Part shown: piece after piece, positions 13,021 to 26,930 of the stretch | How the letters are laid out: each line of letters begins with the position of its first letter | Numbering within the stretch: position 1 is the first letter of the stretch | Assembly (NCBI RefSeq): GCF_051014445.1 | Contig: NW_027488370.1 | Coordinates: 8,928,001 to 8,992,000 of the forward strand | DNA from: Colletes latitarsis | Lineage: Eukaryota > Arthropoda > Insecta > Hymenoptera > Colletidae | Direction of reading: 5' to 3' | Length of the DNA stretch: 64,000 nt | Program-made: the position numbers and the translations under genes | The notes under the pieces: generated by a model | Databases searched by the model: none | Seen by the model: the letters and a program-made list of their open reading frames with translations, nothing else | Told to the model about the DNA's origin: nothing

Positions 13021-16000
13021 TAGAGGATAACGCAAGTTAGGTCTGGGATAGGTCTAGGATTTGCCCTCATCAGGCTCTTACTTTCCAATATTTCTCATAC
13101 TTCATGGCTAGATCCTGGGCTATTTCTGGATTGGATCACGTAGTAAAGTGGTACCACACTGAAACATTCAATTAAACCTGGTCTGGATAAATATTTTAGA
13201 GGATAACGCATCTTAGGTCTGGGTTAGGTCTAAGATTTGCCCTCATCAGGCTCACAGTTTCGCGTTTTTCACATACTTGTTGAACAGATCCTGGGTTTTT
13301 TCTGGTTTGGATCACGAAGTAGTGTGGTACCACACTGAAACAGTCCATTAAACCAGGTTTCGCTCAATATTTTAGAGGATGACGCATGTTAGGTCTAGGT
13401 TAGGTCTGGTTTTGCTCTCATCAGGCTCATTCTTTCGCATATTTCTCATACTTGATGGCTAGATACTGGGCTTTTTCTGGATTGCATCGCGTAGGAATGT
13501 TGTACCACACTGAAACAGTCAATGAAACCTGGTTTCCATCAATATTTTAGAGGACAACGCATGTTAGGTCTAGGTTAGCCCTGGGAATTACACTCATCAG
13601 ACTCATACTTTCGCATTCTTCACATACTTGTTGAACTGATCCTGGGTTTTTTCTAGTTTGGATCACGTAGTAATGTGGTTCCACACTGAAACAGTCAATG
13701 AAACCTGGTGTCCATCAATATTTTAGAGGACAACGCAAGTTTGGTCTAGGTATGGCCCGAGATTTTCACTGATCGGACTCATACTTTCGCATTTTTCACA
13801 TACTTGTTGAACGGATCCTGGGTTTTTTCTGGTTTGGATCACGTAGTAATGTGGTACCACACTGAAACAGTTGATTAAACCTGGTTTCGATCAATATTTT
13901 AGAGGATAACGAATGTTAGGTCTATGTTAGCCCTGGGATTCTCACTCATCAGACTCATACTTTCGCACACTTCACATACTCCTTGAACAGATCCTGGGTT
14001 GTTTTCTGGTTTGGGTCACGTAGTAGTGTGATAGCTCACTGAAACAGTCGATTAAACCTGGTTTCGATCAATATTTTAGAGGATAACGCATGTTAGGTAT
14101 AGGTCAGCCCTGGGAATAACACTCATCAGACTCATACTTTCGCATTCTTCACATACTTGTTGAACTGATCCTGGGTTTTTTCTGGTTTGGATCACGTAGT
14201 AATGTGGTACCACACTGAAACAGTTGATTAAACCTGGTTTCGATCAATATTTTAGAGGATAACGAATGTTAGGTCTATGTTAGCCCTGGGATTCTCACTC
14301 ATCAGACTCATACTTTCGCACACTTCACATACTCCTTGAACAGATCCTGGGTTATTTTCTGGTTTGGATCACGTAGTAATGTGGTACCGCACTGAAACAG
14401 TCGATTAAACCTGGTTTCGATCAATATTTTAGAGGATAACGCATGTTAAGTTTAGGTTAGGTCTGGGATTTTCACTCATCAGACTCATACTTTCGCACAC
14501 TTCACATACTCCTTGAACAGATCCTGGGTCATTTTCTGGTTTGGATCACATAGTAATGTGGTACCACACTGAAACAGTCGATTAAACCAGGTTTCGATCA
14601 ATATTTTAGATGATAACGCATGTTAAGTCTAGGTTAGGTCTGGGATTTTCACTCATCTGACTCATACTTTCGCAGTCTTCACATACCTGTTGAACGGATC
14701 CTGGGTTTTTTCTGGTTTGGATCACGTAGTAATGTGGTACCGCACTGAAACAGTCGATTAAACCTGGTTTCGATCAATATTTTAGAGGATAACGCAAGTT
14801 AAGTCTGGGATTGGTCTGGGATTTGACCTCATCAGACCCATACTTTCGCATTCTTCACATACTTGTTGAACGGATCCTGGGTTTTTTTCTGGTTTGGATC
14901 ACGTAGTAAAGTGGGACCGCACTGAAACAGTCAATTAAACCTGGATTCGATCAATATTTTAGAGAATAATTCATGTTAGGTCTAGGTCATGTCTGGGATT
15001 TGCTCTCATCAGGCTCATTCTTTCGCATATTTCTCATACTTGATGGCTAGATCCTGGGCTTTTCCTGGATTGCATCACGTAGTAATGAAGTACCACACTG
15101 AAACATTCAATTAAACCTGGTCTTGATAAATATTTTAGAGGATAACGCATGTTAGGTTTGGGTTAGGTCTAGGATTTGCCCTTATCAGGCTCATACTTTC
15201 GCATATTTCTCATACTTCATGGCTAGATCCTGGTCTGTTTCTGGATGGTATCACGTAGTAATGTGGTACCACGCTGAAACAGTCAATTAAACCTGGTTTC
15301 GATCAACATTTAAGAGGATAACGCAAGTTAAGTCTGGGATAGTTCTGGGATTTGACCTCATCAGACTCATACTTTCGCATTCTTCACATACTTGTTGAAC
15401 GGATCCTGGGTTTTTTCTGGTTTGGATCACGTAGTAATGTGGGACCACACTGAAGCAGTCAAGTAAACCTGGTTTCGATTAATATTTTAGAGAATAATTC
15501 ATGTTAGGTCTAGGTTAGGTCTGGGATTTGCTCACATCAGGCTCATTCTTCCGCATATTTCCCAAACATGTTGAACAGATACTGGGTTTTTTCTGGTTTG
15601 GATCACGTAGTAATGTGGGACCACACTGAAACAATCAATTCAACCTGATCTTGATAAATATTTTAGAGGATAACGCATGTTAGGTCTGGGTTAGGTCTAG
15701 GATTTGCCCTCATCAGGCTCATACTTTCGCATATTTCTCATACTTCATGGCTAGATCCTGGGCTGTTTCTGGATTGTAACACGTAGTAATGTGGTACCAC
15801 GCTGAAACAGTCAATTAAACCTGGTTTCGATCAATATTTTAGAGGATAACGCAAGTCAGGTCTGGGATAGGTCTAGGATTTACCCTCATCAGGCTCTTAC
15901 TTTCGCATATTTCTCATACTTCATGTCTAGATCCTGGGCTATTCCTGGATTGGATCACGTAGTAAAGTGGTACCACACTGAAACATTCAATGAAACCTGG

Positions 16001-18749
16001 TCTGGATATATATTTTAGAGGATAACGCATCTTAGGTCTGGGTTAGGTCTAAGATTTGCCCTCATCAGGCTCACAGTTTAGCGTTTTTCACATACTTCTT
16101 GAACAGATCCTGGGCTTTCTCTGGTTTGGATCACGAAGTAGTGTGGTACCACACTGAAACAGTCCATTAAACCTGGTTTCGCTCAATATTTTAGAGGATA
16201 GCGCATGTTAGGTCTAGGTTAGGTCTGGGATTTGCTCCCATCAGGCTCATTCTCTCGCATATTTCTCATACTTGATGGCTAGATCCTGGGCTCGTTCTGG
16301 ATTGCATCACGTAGTAATGTTGTAGCACACTGAAACAGTCATTGAAACCTGGTTTCCATCAATATTTTAGAGGACAACGCATGTTAGGTCTAGGTAAGGC
16401 CTGAGATTTTCACTGATCAGACACATACTTTCGCATTCTTCACATACTTGTTGAACGGATCCTGGGTTTTTTCTGGTTTTGATCACGTAGTAATGTGGTA
16501 CCACACTGAAACATTCAATTAAACCTGGTCTTGATAAATATTTTAGAGAATAACGCATGTTAGGTCTGGGTTAGGTCTAGGATTTGCCCTCATCAGGCTC
16601 ATACTTTCGCATATTTCTCATACTTCATGGCTAGATCCTGGGCTATTTCTGGATTGGATCACGTAGTAATGTGGTATCACACTGAAACTGTCAATTAAAC
16701 CTGGTTTTGATCAATATTTTAGAGAATAATTCATTGTAGGTCTAGGATAGGTCAGGGATTTGCTCCCATCAGGATCACTCTTTCGCATATTTCTCATACT
16801 TGATGGCTAGATCTTGGGCTTTTTCTGGATTGCATCACGTAGTAATGAAGTACAACACTGAAACAGTCAATTAAACCTGGTTTCGATCAATATTTTAGAG
16901 GATAACGCAAGTTAGGTCTGGGATAGGTTTGGGATTTGACCTCGTCAGACTCATACTTTCGCACCCTTCACATACTCATTGAACAGATCCTGGGTTATTT
17001 TCTGGTTTGGATCACATAGTAATATGGTACCACACTGAAACAGTCGATTAAACCAGGTTTCGATCAATATTTTTGAGGATAACGCATGTTAGGTCTAGGT
17101 TAGACCTGGGATTTTCACTCCTCAGACTCATACTTTCGCATTCTTCACATACTTGTTGAACGGACCCTGGGGTTTTTCTGGTTTGGGTCACGTAGTAATG
17201 TGGGACCACACTGAAACAGTCAATTAAATCTGGTTTTGATCAATATTTTAGAGACTAATTCATGTTAGGTCTAGGTTAGGCCTGGGATTTTCACTCATCA
17301 GACTCATACTGTCGCATTCTTCACATACTTGTTGAACGGATCCTGGGTTTTTTCTGGTTTGGATCACGTAGTAATGTGGGACCACACTGAAACAGTCAAT
17401 TAAACCTGGTTTCGATCAATATTTTAGAGAATAATTCATGTTAGGTCTAGGTTAGGTCTGGGATTTGCTCTCATCAGGCTCATTCTTTCGCATATTTCTC
17501 ATACTTGATGGCTAGATCCTAGTTTTTTTCGGGTTTGGATCACGTAGTAATGAAGTACAACACTGAAACAGTCAATTAAACCTGGTTTCGATCAATATTT
17601 TAGAGGATAACGCAAGTTAGGTCTGGGATAGGTCTAGGATTTGCCCTCATCAGGCTCTTACTGTCGCATATTTCTCATACTTCATGGCTAGATCCTGGGC
17701 TGTTTCTGGATTGTATCACGTAGTAATGTGGGACCACACTGAAACAGTCAATTAAATCTGGTTTTGATCAATATTTTAGAGAATAATTCATGTTAGGTCT
17801 AGGTTAGGCCTGGGATTTTCACTCATCAGACTCATACTTTCGCATTCTTCACATACTTGTTGAACGGATCCTGGGTTTTTTCTGGTTTGGATCACGTAGT
17901 AATGTGGGACCACACTGAAACAGTCAATTAAATCTGGTTTCCATCAGTATTTTAGAGGATAACGCATGTTAGGTCTGGGTTAGGTCTAGGATTTGCCCTC
18001 ATCAGGCTCATACTTTCGCATATTGCTCATACTTCATGGCTAGATCCTGGGCTGTTTCTGGGTTGCATCACGTAGTAATGTGGTACCACGCGGAAACATT
18101 CAATTAAACCTGGTTTCGATCAATATCTTAGAGGACAACGCATGTTAGGTCTGGGATAGGTCTGGGATTTGCCCTCATCAGGCTCATACTTTCGCATATT
18201 TCTCATACTTCATGGCTAGATCCTGGGCTATTTCTGGATTGGATTACGTAGTAAAGTGGTACCACACTGAAACATTCAATGAAACCTGGTCTGGATAAAT
18301 ATTTTAGAGGATAACGCATCTTAGGTCTGGGTTAGGTCTAAGATTTGCCCTCATCAGGCTCACAGTTTAGCGTTTTTCACATACTTGTTGAACAGATCCT
18401 GGGTTTTTTCTGGTTTGGATCACGAAGTAGTGTGGTACCACACTGAAGCAGTCCATTAAACCTGGTTTAGCTCAATATTTTAGAGGATAACGCATGTTAG
18501 GTCTAGGTTAGGTCTGGGATTTGCTCTCATCAGGCTCATTCTTTCGCATATTTCTCATACTTGATGGCTAGATCCTGGAGTTTTTCTGGATTGCATCACG
18601 TAGTAATGTAGTACCACACTGAAACAGTCAATGAAACCTGGTTTCCATCAATATTTTAGAGGACAACGCAAGTTAGGTCTAGGTAAGGCCTGAGATTTTC
18701 ACTGATCAGACTCATACTTTCGCGTTCTTCACATACTTGTTGAACGGAT
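13021..18749. repeat. Diverged monomeric satellite
   Basis: About 32 monomers of mixed class. A dimer repeat is visible at about 13,860-14,600: the variant cgaatgttaggtctatg occurs at 13,910 and 14,263 (353 bp apart, two monomers plus one), each followed by cacacttcacatactcc. Mutated monomers are frequent here, such as gatagctcactg near 14,031, which breaks the palindrome. Elsewhere no stable period was found. The AT-rich end and gttaggtct start remain recognisable throughout. Confidence 0.75.
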
Positions 18750-19740
18750 CCTGGGTTTTTTCTGGTTTTGATCACGTAGTAATGAGGTACCTCAATGAAA
18801 CATTCAATTAAACCTGGTCTTGATAAAAATTTTACAGAATACTGCATGTTAGGTCTGGGTTAGGTCTAGGATTTGCCCTCATCAGGCTCATACTTTCGCA
18901 TATTTCTCATACTTCATGGCTAGATCCTGGGCTATTTCTGGATTGGATCACGTAGTAATGTGGTACCACACTGAAACAGTCAATTAAACCTGGTTTCGAT
19001 CAATATTTTAGAGAATAATTCATGTTAGGTCTAGGTTAGGTCTGGGATTTGCTCTCATCAGGCTCATTCTTTCGCATATTTCTCATACTTGATGGCTAGA
19101 TCCTGGGCTTTTTCTGGATTGCATCACGTAGTAATGAAGTACAACACTGAAACAGTCAATTAAACCTGGTTTCGATCAATATTTTAGAGAATAATTCATG
19201 TTAGGTCTAGGTTAGGTCTGGGATTTGCTCTCATCAGGCTCATTCTTTCGCATATTTTTCATACATGTAGAACAGATCCTGGGTTTTTTCTGGTTTTGAT
19301 CACGTAGTAATGAGGTACCACAATGAAACATTCAATTAAACCTGGTCTTGATAAAAATTTTACAGAATAATTCATGTTAGGTCTAGGTTAGGTCTGGGAT
19401 TTGCTCTCATCAGGCTCATTCTTTCGCATATTTTACATACATGTAGAACAGATCCTGGGTTTTTTCTGTTTTGGATCACGTAGTAATGAAGTACAACACT
19501 GAAACAGTCAATTAAACCTGGTTTCCATCAATAGTTTACAGAATAACGCATGTTAGGTCTGGGTTAGGTCTAGGATTTGCCCTCATTAGGCTCATACTTT
19601 CGCATATTTCTCATACTTCATGGCTAGATCCTGGGCTTTTTCTGGATTGCATCACGTAGTAATGAAGTACCACGCTGAAACAGTCGATTAAACCTGGTTT
19701 CGATCAATATTTTAGAGGATAACGCATGTTAGGTCTGGGA
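18750..19740. repeat. Dispersed block X, copy 2 (rearranged)
   Basis: It carries the same private variants as copies 1 and 3: taatgaggtacc, gataaaaattttacagaat, and tgtagaacagatcctggg. Here the two tgtagaac markers are only 176 bp apart (19,266 and 19,442) instead of 528. One taatgaggtacc monomer also lies upstream at about 18,760-18,800. The block has the same component monomers in a changed order, with one class present twice, as expected from an unequal exchange inside it. Confidence 0.75.
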
Positions 19741-20449
19741 TAGGTCCGGGATTTGACCTCGTCAGACTCATACTTTCGCATATTGCTCATACTTCATGGC
19801 TAGATCCTGGGCTGTTTGTGGATTGCATCACGTAGTAATGTAGTACCACACTGAAACAGTCAATTAAACCTGATTTCGATCAATGTTTTACAGGATAACG
19901 CAAGTTAGGTCTGGGATAGGTCTAGGATTTGCCCTCATCAGGCTCATACTTTCGCATATTGCTCATACTTCATGGCTAGATCCTGGGCTGTTTGTGGATT
20001 GCATCACGTAGTAATGTGGTACCACACTGAAACAGTCAATTAAACCTGATTTCGATCAATGTTTTAGAGGATAACGCAAGTTAGGTCTGGGATAGGTCTA
20101 GGATTTTCACTCATCAGACTCATACTTTCGCATTCTTCACATACTTGTTGAACGGATCCTGCGTTTTTTCTGGTTTGGATCACGTAGTAATGTGGGACCA
20201 CACTGAAACAGTCAATTAAACCTGGTTTCGACCATTATTTTAGAGAATAATTCATGTTAGGTCTAGGTTAGGTCTGGGATTTGCTCTCATCAGGCTCATT
20301 CTTTCGCATATTTCTCTTACTTGATGGCTAGATCCTGGGCTTTTTCTGGATTGCATCACGTAGTAATGAAGTACAACACTGAAACAGTCAATTAAACCTG
20401 GTTTCGATCAATATCTTAGAGGATAACGCAAGTTAGGTCTGGGATAGGT
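19741..20449. repeat. Four monomers including a single-monomer duplication
   Basis: Two adjacent monomers share the private variant gctgtttgtggattgc, at 19,811 and 19,987, exactly 176 bp apart. They also share cgatcaatgtttta. They differ by a few bases (tagtaccac against tggtaccac). Confidence 0.75.
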
Positions 20450-22770
20450 CTGGGATTTGACCTCATCAGACTCATACTATCGCACACTTCTCATACTCGT
20501 TGAACAGATCCTGGGTTTTTTCTGGTTTGGATCCCGTAGTAGTGTGGTACCACACTGAAACAGTCCATTAAACCTGTTTTCGCTCATTATTTTAGAGGAT
20601 AACGCATGTTAGGTCTAGGTCAGGCCTGGGATTTTCACTCATCAGACTCATACTTTCACATTCTTCACATACTTGTTGAACGGATACTGGGGTTTTTCTG
20701 GTTTGGATCACGTAGTAATGTGGGACCACACTGAAACAGTCAATTAAACCAGGTTTCGATTAATATTTTTGAGGATAACGCATGTTAGGTCTAGGTTAGG
20801 CCTGGGATTTTCACTCATCGGACTCATACTTTCGCATTCTTCACATACTTGTTGAACGGATCCTGCGTTTTTTCTGGTTTGGATCACGTAGTAATGTGGG
20901 ACCACACTGAAGCAGTCAATTAAACCTGGTTTCGACCAATATCTTAGAGAATAATTCATGTTAGGTCTAGGTTAGGTCTGGGATTTGCTCTCATCAGGCT
21001 CATTCTTTCGCATTTTTCTCATACTTGATGGCTATATCCTGGGCTTTTTCTGGATTGCATCACGTAGCAATGAAGTACAACACTGAAACAGTCAATTAAA
21101 CCTGGTTTCCATCAATACTTTAGAGGACAACGCAAGTTAGGTCTGGGATAGGTCTGGGATTTGCCCTCATCAGGCTCATACTTTCGGGTTTTTCACATAC
21201 TTGTTGAACAGATCCTGGGTTTTTTCTGGTTTGGATCCCGTAGTAGTGTTGTACCACACTGAAACAGTCCATTAAACCTGGTTTCGCTCATTATTTTAGA
21301 GGATAACGCATGTTAGGTCTAGGTCAGGCCTGGGATTTTCACTCATCAGACTCATACTTTCGCATTCTTCACATACTTGTTGAACGGATCCTGGGGTTTT
21401 TCTGGTTTGGATCACGTAGTAATGTGGGACCACACTGAAACAATCAATTAAACCTGGTCTTGATAAATATTTTAGAGGATAACGCATGTTAGGTCTGGGT
21501 TAGGTCTAGGATTTGCCCTCATCAGGCTCATACTTTCGCATATTTCTCATACTTCATTGCTAGATCCTGGGCTATTTCTGGATTGGATCACGTAGTAAAT
21601 TGGTACCACACTGAAACATTCAATGAAACCTGGTCTGGATAAATATTTTAGAGGCTAACGCATCTTAGGTCTGGGTTAGGTCTAAGATTTGCCTTCATCA
21701 GGCTCACAGTTTCGCGTTTTTCACATACTTGTTGAGCGGATCCTGGGTTTTTTCTGGTTTGGATCACGTAGTAATGTGGGACCTCACTGAAACAGTCAAT
21801 TAAACCTGGTTTCGACCAATATTTTAGAGAATAATTCATGTTAGGTCTAGGTTAGGTCTGGGATTTGCTCTCATCAGGCTCATTCTTCCGCATATTTCTC
21901 ATACTTGATGGCTAGATCCTGGGCTTTTTCTGGATTGCATCACGTAGTAATGAAGTACAACACTGAAACAGTCAATTAAACCTGGTTTCCATCAATATTT
22001 TAGAGGACAACGCAAGTTAGGTCTGGGATAGGTCTGGGATTTGCCCTCATCAGCCTCATACTTTCGCGTTTTTCACATACTTGTTGAACAGATCCTGGGT
22101 TTTTTCTGGTTTGGATCCCGTAGTAGTGTTGTACCACACTGAAACAGTCCATTAAACCTGGTTTCGCTCATTATTTTAGAGGATAACGCATGTTAGGTCT
22201 AGGTCAGTCCTGGGATTTTCACTCATCAGACTCATACTTTCGCATTCTTCACATACTTGTTGAACGGATCCTGGGGTTTTTCTGGTTTGGTTCACGTAGT
22301 AACGTGGTACCACACTGAAACATTCAATTAAACCTGGTCTTGATAAATATTTTAGAGGATAACGCATGTTAGGTCTGGGTTAGGTCTAGGATTTGCCCTC
22401 ATCAGGCCCATACTTTCGCATATTTCTCATACTTCATGGCTAGATCCTAGGCTATTTCTGGATTGGATCACGTAGTAAAGTGGTACCACACTGAAACATT
22501 CAATGAAACCTGGTCTGGATAAATACTTTAGAGGATAACGCATCTTAGGTCTGGGTTAGGTCTAAGATTTGCCCTCATCAGGCTCACAGTTTCGCGTTTT
22601 TCACATACTTGTTGAACGGATCCTGGGTTTTTTCTGGTTTGGATCACGTAGTAATGTGGGACCACACTGAAACAGTCAATTAAACCTGGTTTCGACCAAT
22701 ATTTTAGAGAATAATTCATGTTAGGTCTAGGTTAGGTCTGGGATTTGCTCTCATCAGGCTCATTCTTTCG
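20450..22770. repeat. 18-monomer higher-order repeat, copy 1 (homologous part)
   Basis: This stretch matches 23,618-25,938 at a constant offset of 3,168 bp (18 x 176). Rare markers that pair at this offset include aacctgttttcgctc (20,571 and 23,739) and the gatactgggg variant near 20,690 and 23,855. A 5-monomer (880 bp) repeat is nested inside it: from about 20,840 the sequence recurs at 21,720 and begins a third time at 22,600. Homology to the second copy is lost near 22,770, where block X begins. Confidence 0.85.
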
Positions 22771-23617
22771 CATATTTTTCATACATGTAGAACAGATCCT
22801 GGGTTTTTTCTGGTTTTGATCACGTAGTAATGAGGTACCACAATGAAACATTCAATTAAACCTGGTCTTGATAAAAATTTTACAGAATAACGCATGTTAG
22901 GTCTGGGTTAGGTCTAGGATTTGCCCTCATCAGGCTCATACTTTCGCATATTTCTCATACTTCATGGCTAGATCCTGGGCTATTTCTGGACTGGATCACG
23001 TAGTAATGTGGTACCACACTGAAACAGTCAATTAAACCTGGTTTCGATCAATATTTTAGAGAATAATTCATGTTAGGTCTAGGTTAGGTCTGGGATTTGC
23101 TCTCATCAGGCTCATTCTTTCGCATATTTCTCATACTTGATGGCTAGATCCTGGACTTTTTCTGGATTGCATCACGTAGTAATGAAGTACCACACTGAAA
23201 CAGTCAATTAAACCTGGTTTCGATCAATATTTTAGAGAATAATTCATGTTAGGTCTAGGTTAGGTCTGGGATTTGCTCTCATCAGGCTCATTCTTTCGCA
23301 TATTTTTCATACATGTAGAACAGATCCTGGGTTTTTTCTGTTTTGGATCACGTAGTAATGAAGTACAACACTGAAACAGTCAATTAAACCTGGTTTCCAT
23401 CAATATTTTACAGAATAACGCATGTTAGGTCTGGGTTAGGTCTAGGATTTGCCCTCATTAGGCTCATACTTTCGCATATTTCTCATACTTCATGGCTAGA
23501 TCCTGGGCTTTTTCTGGATTGCATCACGTAGTAATGAAGTACCACGCTGAAACAGTCGATTAAACCTGGTTTCGATCAATATTTTAGAGGATAACGCATG
23601 TTAGGTCTGGGATAGGT
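22771..23617. repeat. Dispersed block X, copy 3
   Basis: The tgtagaacagatcctggg markers at 22,786 and 23,314 are 528 bp apart, the same as in copy 1 (9,931 and 10,459). They also lie in register with copy 2 (19,266 to 22,786 is 20 x 176 exactly). The block separates the two halves of the 18-monomer repeat and stands where a continuation of the 5-monomer repeat would be expected. Confidence 0.8.
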
Positions 23618-25938
23618 CCGGGATTTGACCTCATCAGACTCATACTTTCGCACACTTCACATACTCGTTTAACAGATCCTGGGTTTTTTCTGGTTTGGAT
23701 CCCGTAGTAGTGTGGTACCACACTGAAACAGTCCATTAAACCTGTTTTCGCTCATTATTTTAGAGGATAACGCATGTTAGGTCTAGGTCAGGCCTGGGAT
23801 TTTCACTCATCAGACTCATACTTTCACATTCTTCACATACTTGTTGAACGGATACTGGGGTTTTTCTGGTTTGGATCACGTAGTAATGTGGGACCACACT
23901 GAAACAGTCAATTAAACCAGGTTTCGATCAATATTTTTGAGGATAACGCATGTTAGGTCTAGGTTAGGCCTGGGATTTTCACTCATCGGACTCATACTTT
24001 CGCATTCTTCACATACTTGTTGAACGGATCCTGGGTTTTTTCTGGTTTGGATCACGTAGTAATGTGGGACCACACTGAAACAGTCAATTAAACCTGGTTT
24101 CGACCAATATTTTAGAGAATAATTCATGTTAGGTCTAGGTTAGGTCTGGGATTTGCTCTCATCAGGCTCATTCTTTCGCATATTTCTCATACTTGATGGC
24201 TAGATCCTGGCCTTTTTCTGGATTGCATCACGTAGTAATGAAGTACAACACTGAAACAGTCAATTAAACCTGGTTTCCATCAATATTTTAGAGGACAACG
24301 CAAGTTAGGTCTGGGATAGGTCTGGGATTTGCCCTCATCAGGCTCATACTTTCGGGTTTCTCACATACTTGTTGAACAGATCCTGGGTTTTTTCTGGTTT
24401 GGTTCCCGTAGTAGTGTGGTACCACACTGAAACAGTCCATTAAACCTGGTTTCGCTCATTATTTTAGAGGATAACGCATGTTAGGTCTAGGTCAGGCCTG
24501 GGATTTTCACTCATCAGACTCATACTTTCGCATTCTTCACATACTTGTTGAACGGATCCTGGGGTTTTTCTGGTTTGGATCACGTAGAAATGTGGGACCA
24601 CACTGAAACAATCAATTAAACCTGGTCTTGATAAATATTTTAGAGGATAACGCATGTTAGGTCTGGGTTAGGTCTAGGATTTGCCATCATCAGGCTCATA
24701 CTTTCGCATATTTCTCATACTTCATGGCTAGATCCTGGGCTATTTCTGGATTGGATCACGTAGTAAAGTGGTACCACACTGAAACATTCAATGAAACCTG
24801 GTCTGGATAAATATTTTAGAGGCTAACGCATCTTAGGTCTGGGTTAGGTCTAAGATTTGCCCTCATCAGGCTCACAGTTTCGCGTTTTTCACATACTTGT
24901 TGAGCGGATCCTGGGTTTTTTCTGGTTTGGATCACGTAGTAATGTGGGACCTCACTGAACCAGTCAATTAAACCTGGTTTCGACCAATATTTTAGAGAAT
25001 AATTCATGTTAGGTCTAGGTTAGGTCTCGGATTTGCTCTCATCAGGCTCATTCTTAAGCATATTTCTCATACTTGATGGCTAGATCCTGGGCTTTTTCTG
25101 GATTGCATCACGTAGTAATGAAGTACAACACTGAAACAGTCAATTAAACCTGGTTTCCATCAATATTTTAGAGGACAACGCAAGTTAGGTCTGGGATAGG
25201 TCTGGGATTTGCCCTCATCAGCCTCATACTTTCGCGTTTTTCACATACTTGTTGAACAGATCCTGGGTTTTTTCTGGTTTGGATCCCGTAGTAGTGTTGT
25301 ACCACACTGAAACAGTCCATTAAACCTGGTTTCGCTCATTATTTTAGAGGATAACGAATGTTAGGTCTAGGTCAGTCCTGGGATTTTCACTCATCAGACT
25401 CATACTTTCGCATTCTTCACATACTTGTTGAACGGATCCTGGGGTTTTTCTGGTTTGGTTCACGTAGTAACGTGGTACCACACTGAAACATTCAATTAAA
25501 CCTGGTCTTGATAAATATTTTAGAGGATAACGCATGTTAGGTCTGGGTTAGGTCTAGGATTTGCCCTCATCAGGCTCATACTTTCGCATATTTCTCATAC
25601 TTCATGGCTAGATCCTGGGCTATTTCTGGATTGGATCACGTAGTAAAGTGGTACCACACTGAAACATTCAATGAAACCTGGTCTGGATAAATATTTTAGA
25701 GGATAACGCATCTTAGGTCTGGGTTAGGTCTAAGATTTGCCCTCATCAGGCTCACAGTTTCGCGTTTTTCACATACTTGTTGAACGGATCCTGGGTTTTT
25801 TCTGGTTTGGATCACGTAGTAATGTGGGACCACACTGAAACAGTCAATTAAACCTGGTTTCGACCAATATTTTAGAGAATAATTCATGTTAGGTCTAGGT
25901 TAGGTCTGGGATTTGCTCTCATCAGGCTCATTCTTTCG
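23618..25938. repeat. 18-monomer higher-order repeat, copy 2 (homologous part)
   Basis: Pairs with 20,450-22,770 at 3,168 bp. The copies differ by few substitutions, for example gcgttttttctgg near 20,864 against gggttttttctgg near 24,032, and gtagtaatg against gtagaaatg near 24,586. On its right the nested 5-monomer repeat continues for another unit, where copy 1 instead runs into block X. Confidence 0.85.
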
Positions 25939-26930
25939 CATATTTCTCATACTTGATGGCTAGATTCTGGGCTTTTTCTGGATTGCATCACGTAGTAATG
26001 AAGTACAACACTGAAACAGTCAATTAAACCTGGTTTCCATCAATATTTCAGAGGACAACGCAAGTTAGGTCTGGGATAGGTCTGGGATTTGCCCTCATCA
26101 GGCTCATACTTTCGGGTTTTTCACATACTTGTTGAACAGATCCTGGGTTTTTTCTGGTTTGGATCCCGTAGTAGTGTGGTACCACACTGAAACAGTCCAT
26201 TAAACCTGGTTTCGCTCATTATTTTAGAGGATAACGCATCTTAGGTCTAGGTCAGGCCTGGGATTTTCACTCATCAGACTCATACTTTCGCATTCTTCAC
26301 ATACTTGTTGAACGGATCCTGGGGTTTTTCTGGTTTGGATCACGTAGTAATGTGGGACCACACTGAAACAATCAATTAAACCTGGTCTTGATAAATATTT
26401 TAGAGGATAACGCATGTTAGGTCTGGGTTAGGTCTAGGATTTGCCCTCATCAGGCTCATACTTTCGCATATTTCTCATACTTCATGGCTAGATCCTGGGC
26501 TATTTCTGGATTGGATCACGTAGTAAAGTGGTACCACACTGAAACATTCAATGAAACCTGGTCTGGATAAATATTTTAGAGGCTAACGCATCTTAGGTCT
26601 GGGTTAGGTCTAAGATTTGCCCTAATCAGGCTCACAGTTTCGCGTTTTTCACATACTTGTTGAGCGGATCCTGGGTTTTTTCTGGTTTGGATCACGTAGT
26701 AATGTGGGACCTCACTGAAACAGTCAATTAAACCTGGTTTCGACCAATATTTTAGAGAATAATTCATGTTAGGTCTAGGTTAGGTCTGGGATTTGCTCTC
26801 ATCAGGCTCATTCTTTCTCATATTTCTCATACTTGATGGCTAGATCCTGGGCTTTTTCTGGATTGCATCACGTAGTAATGAAGTACAACACTGAAACAGT
26901 CAATTAAACCTGGTTTCCATCAATATTTTA
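24008..26930. repeat. 5-monomer repeat, 880 bp, about 3.3 tandem copies
   Basis: Corresponding points lie at 24,464, 25,344 and 26,224, and at 24,816, 25,696 and 26,576, each 880 bp apart. Each unit includes a gttcccg/atcccgtagtagtg monomer, a ggtcaggcctggg or ggtcagtcctggg monomer, a cttcatggctag monomer, a cacagtttcgcg monomer and an aataattcatg/gaagtacaac monomer. Homology ends near 26,930, where gaggacaacg is replaced by gaggataacg and a gggattagccc monomer follows. Alternate copies share private variants (for example gtagtaacg and caccatcagcctc types), hinting at a 10-monomer pattern. Confidence 0.85.
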
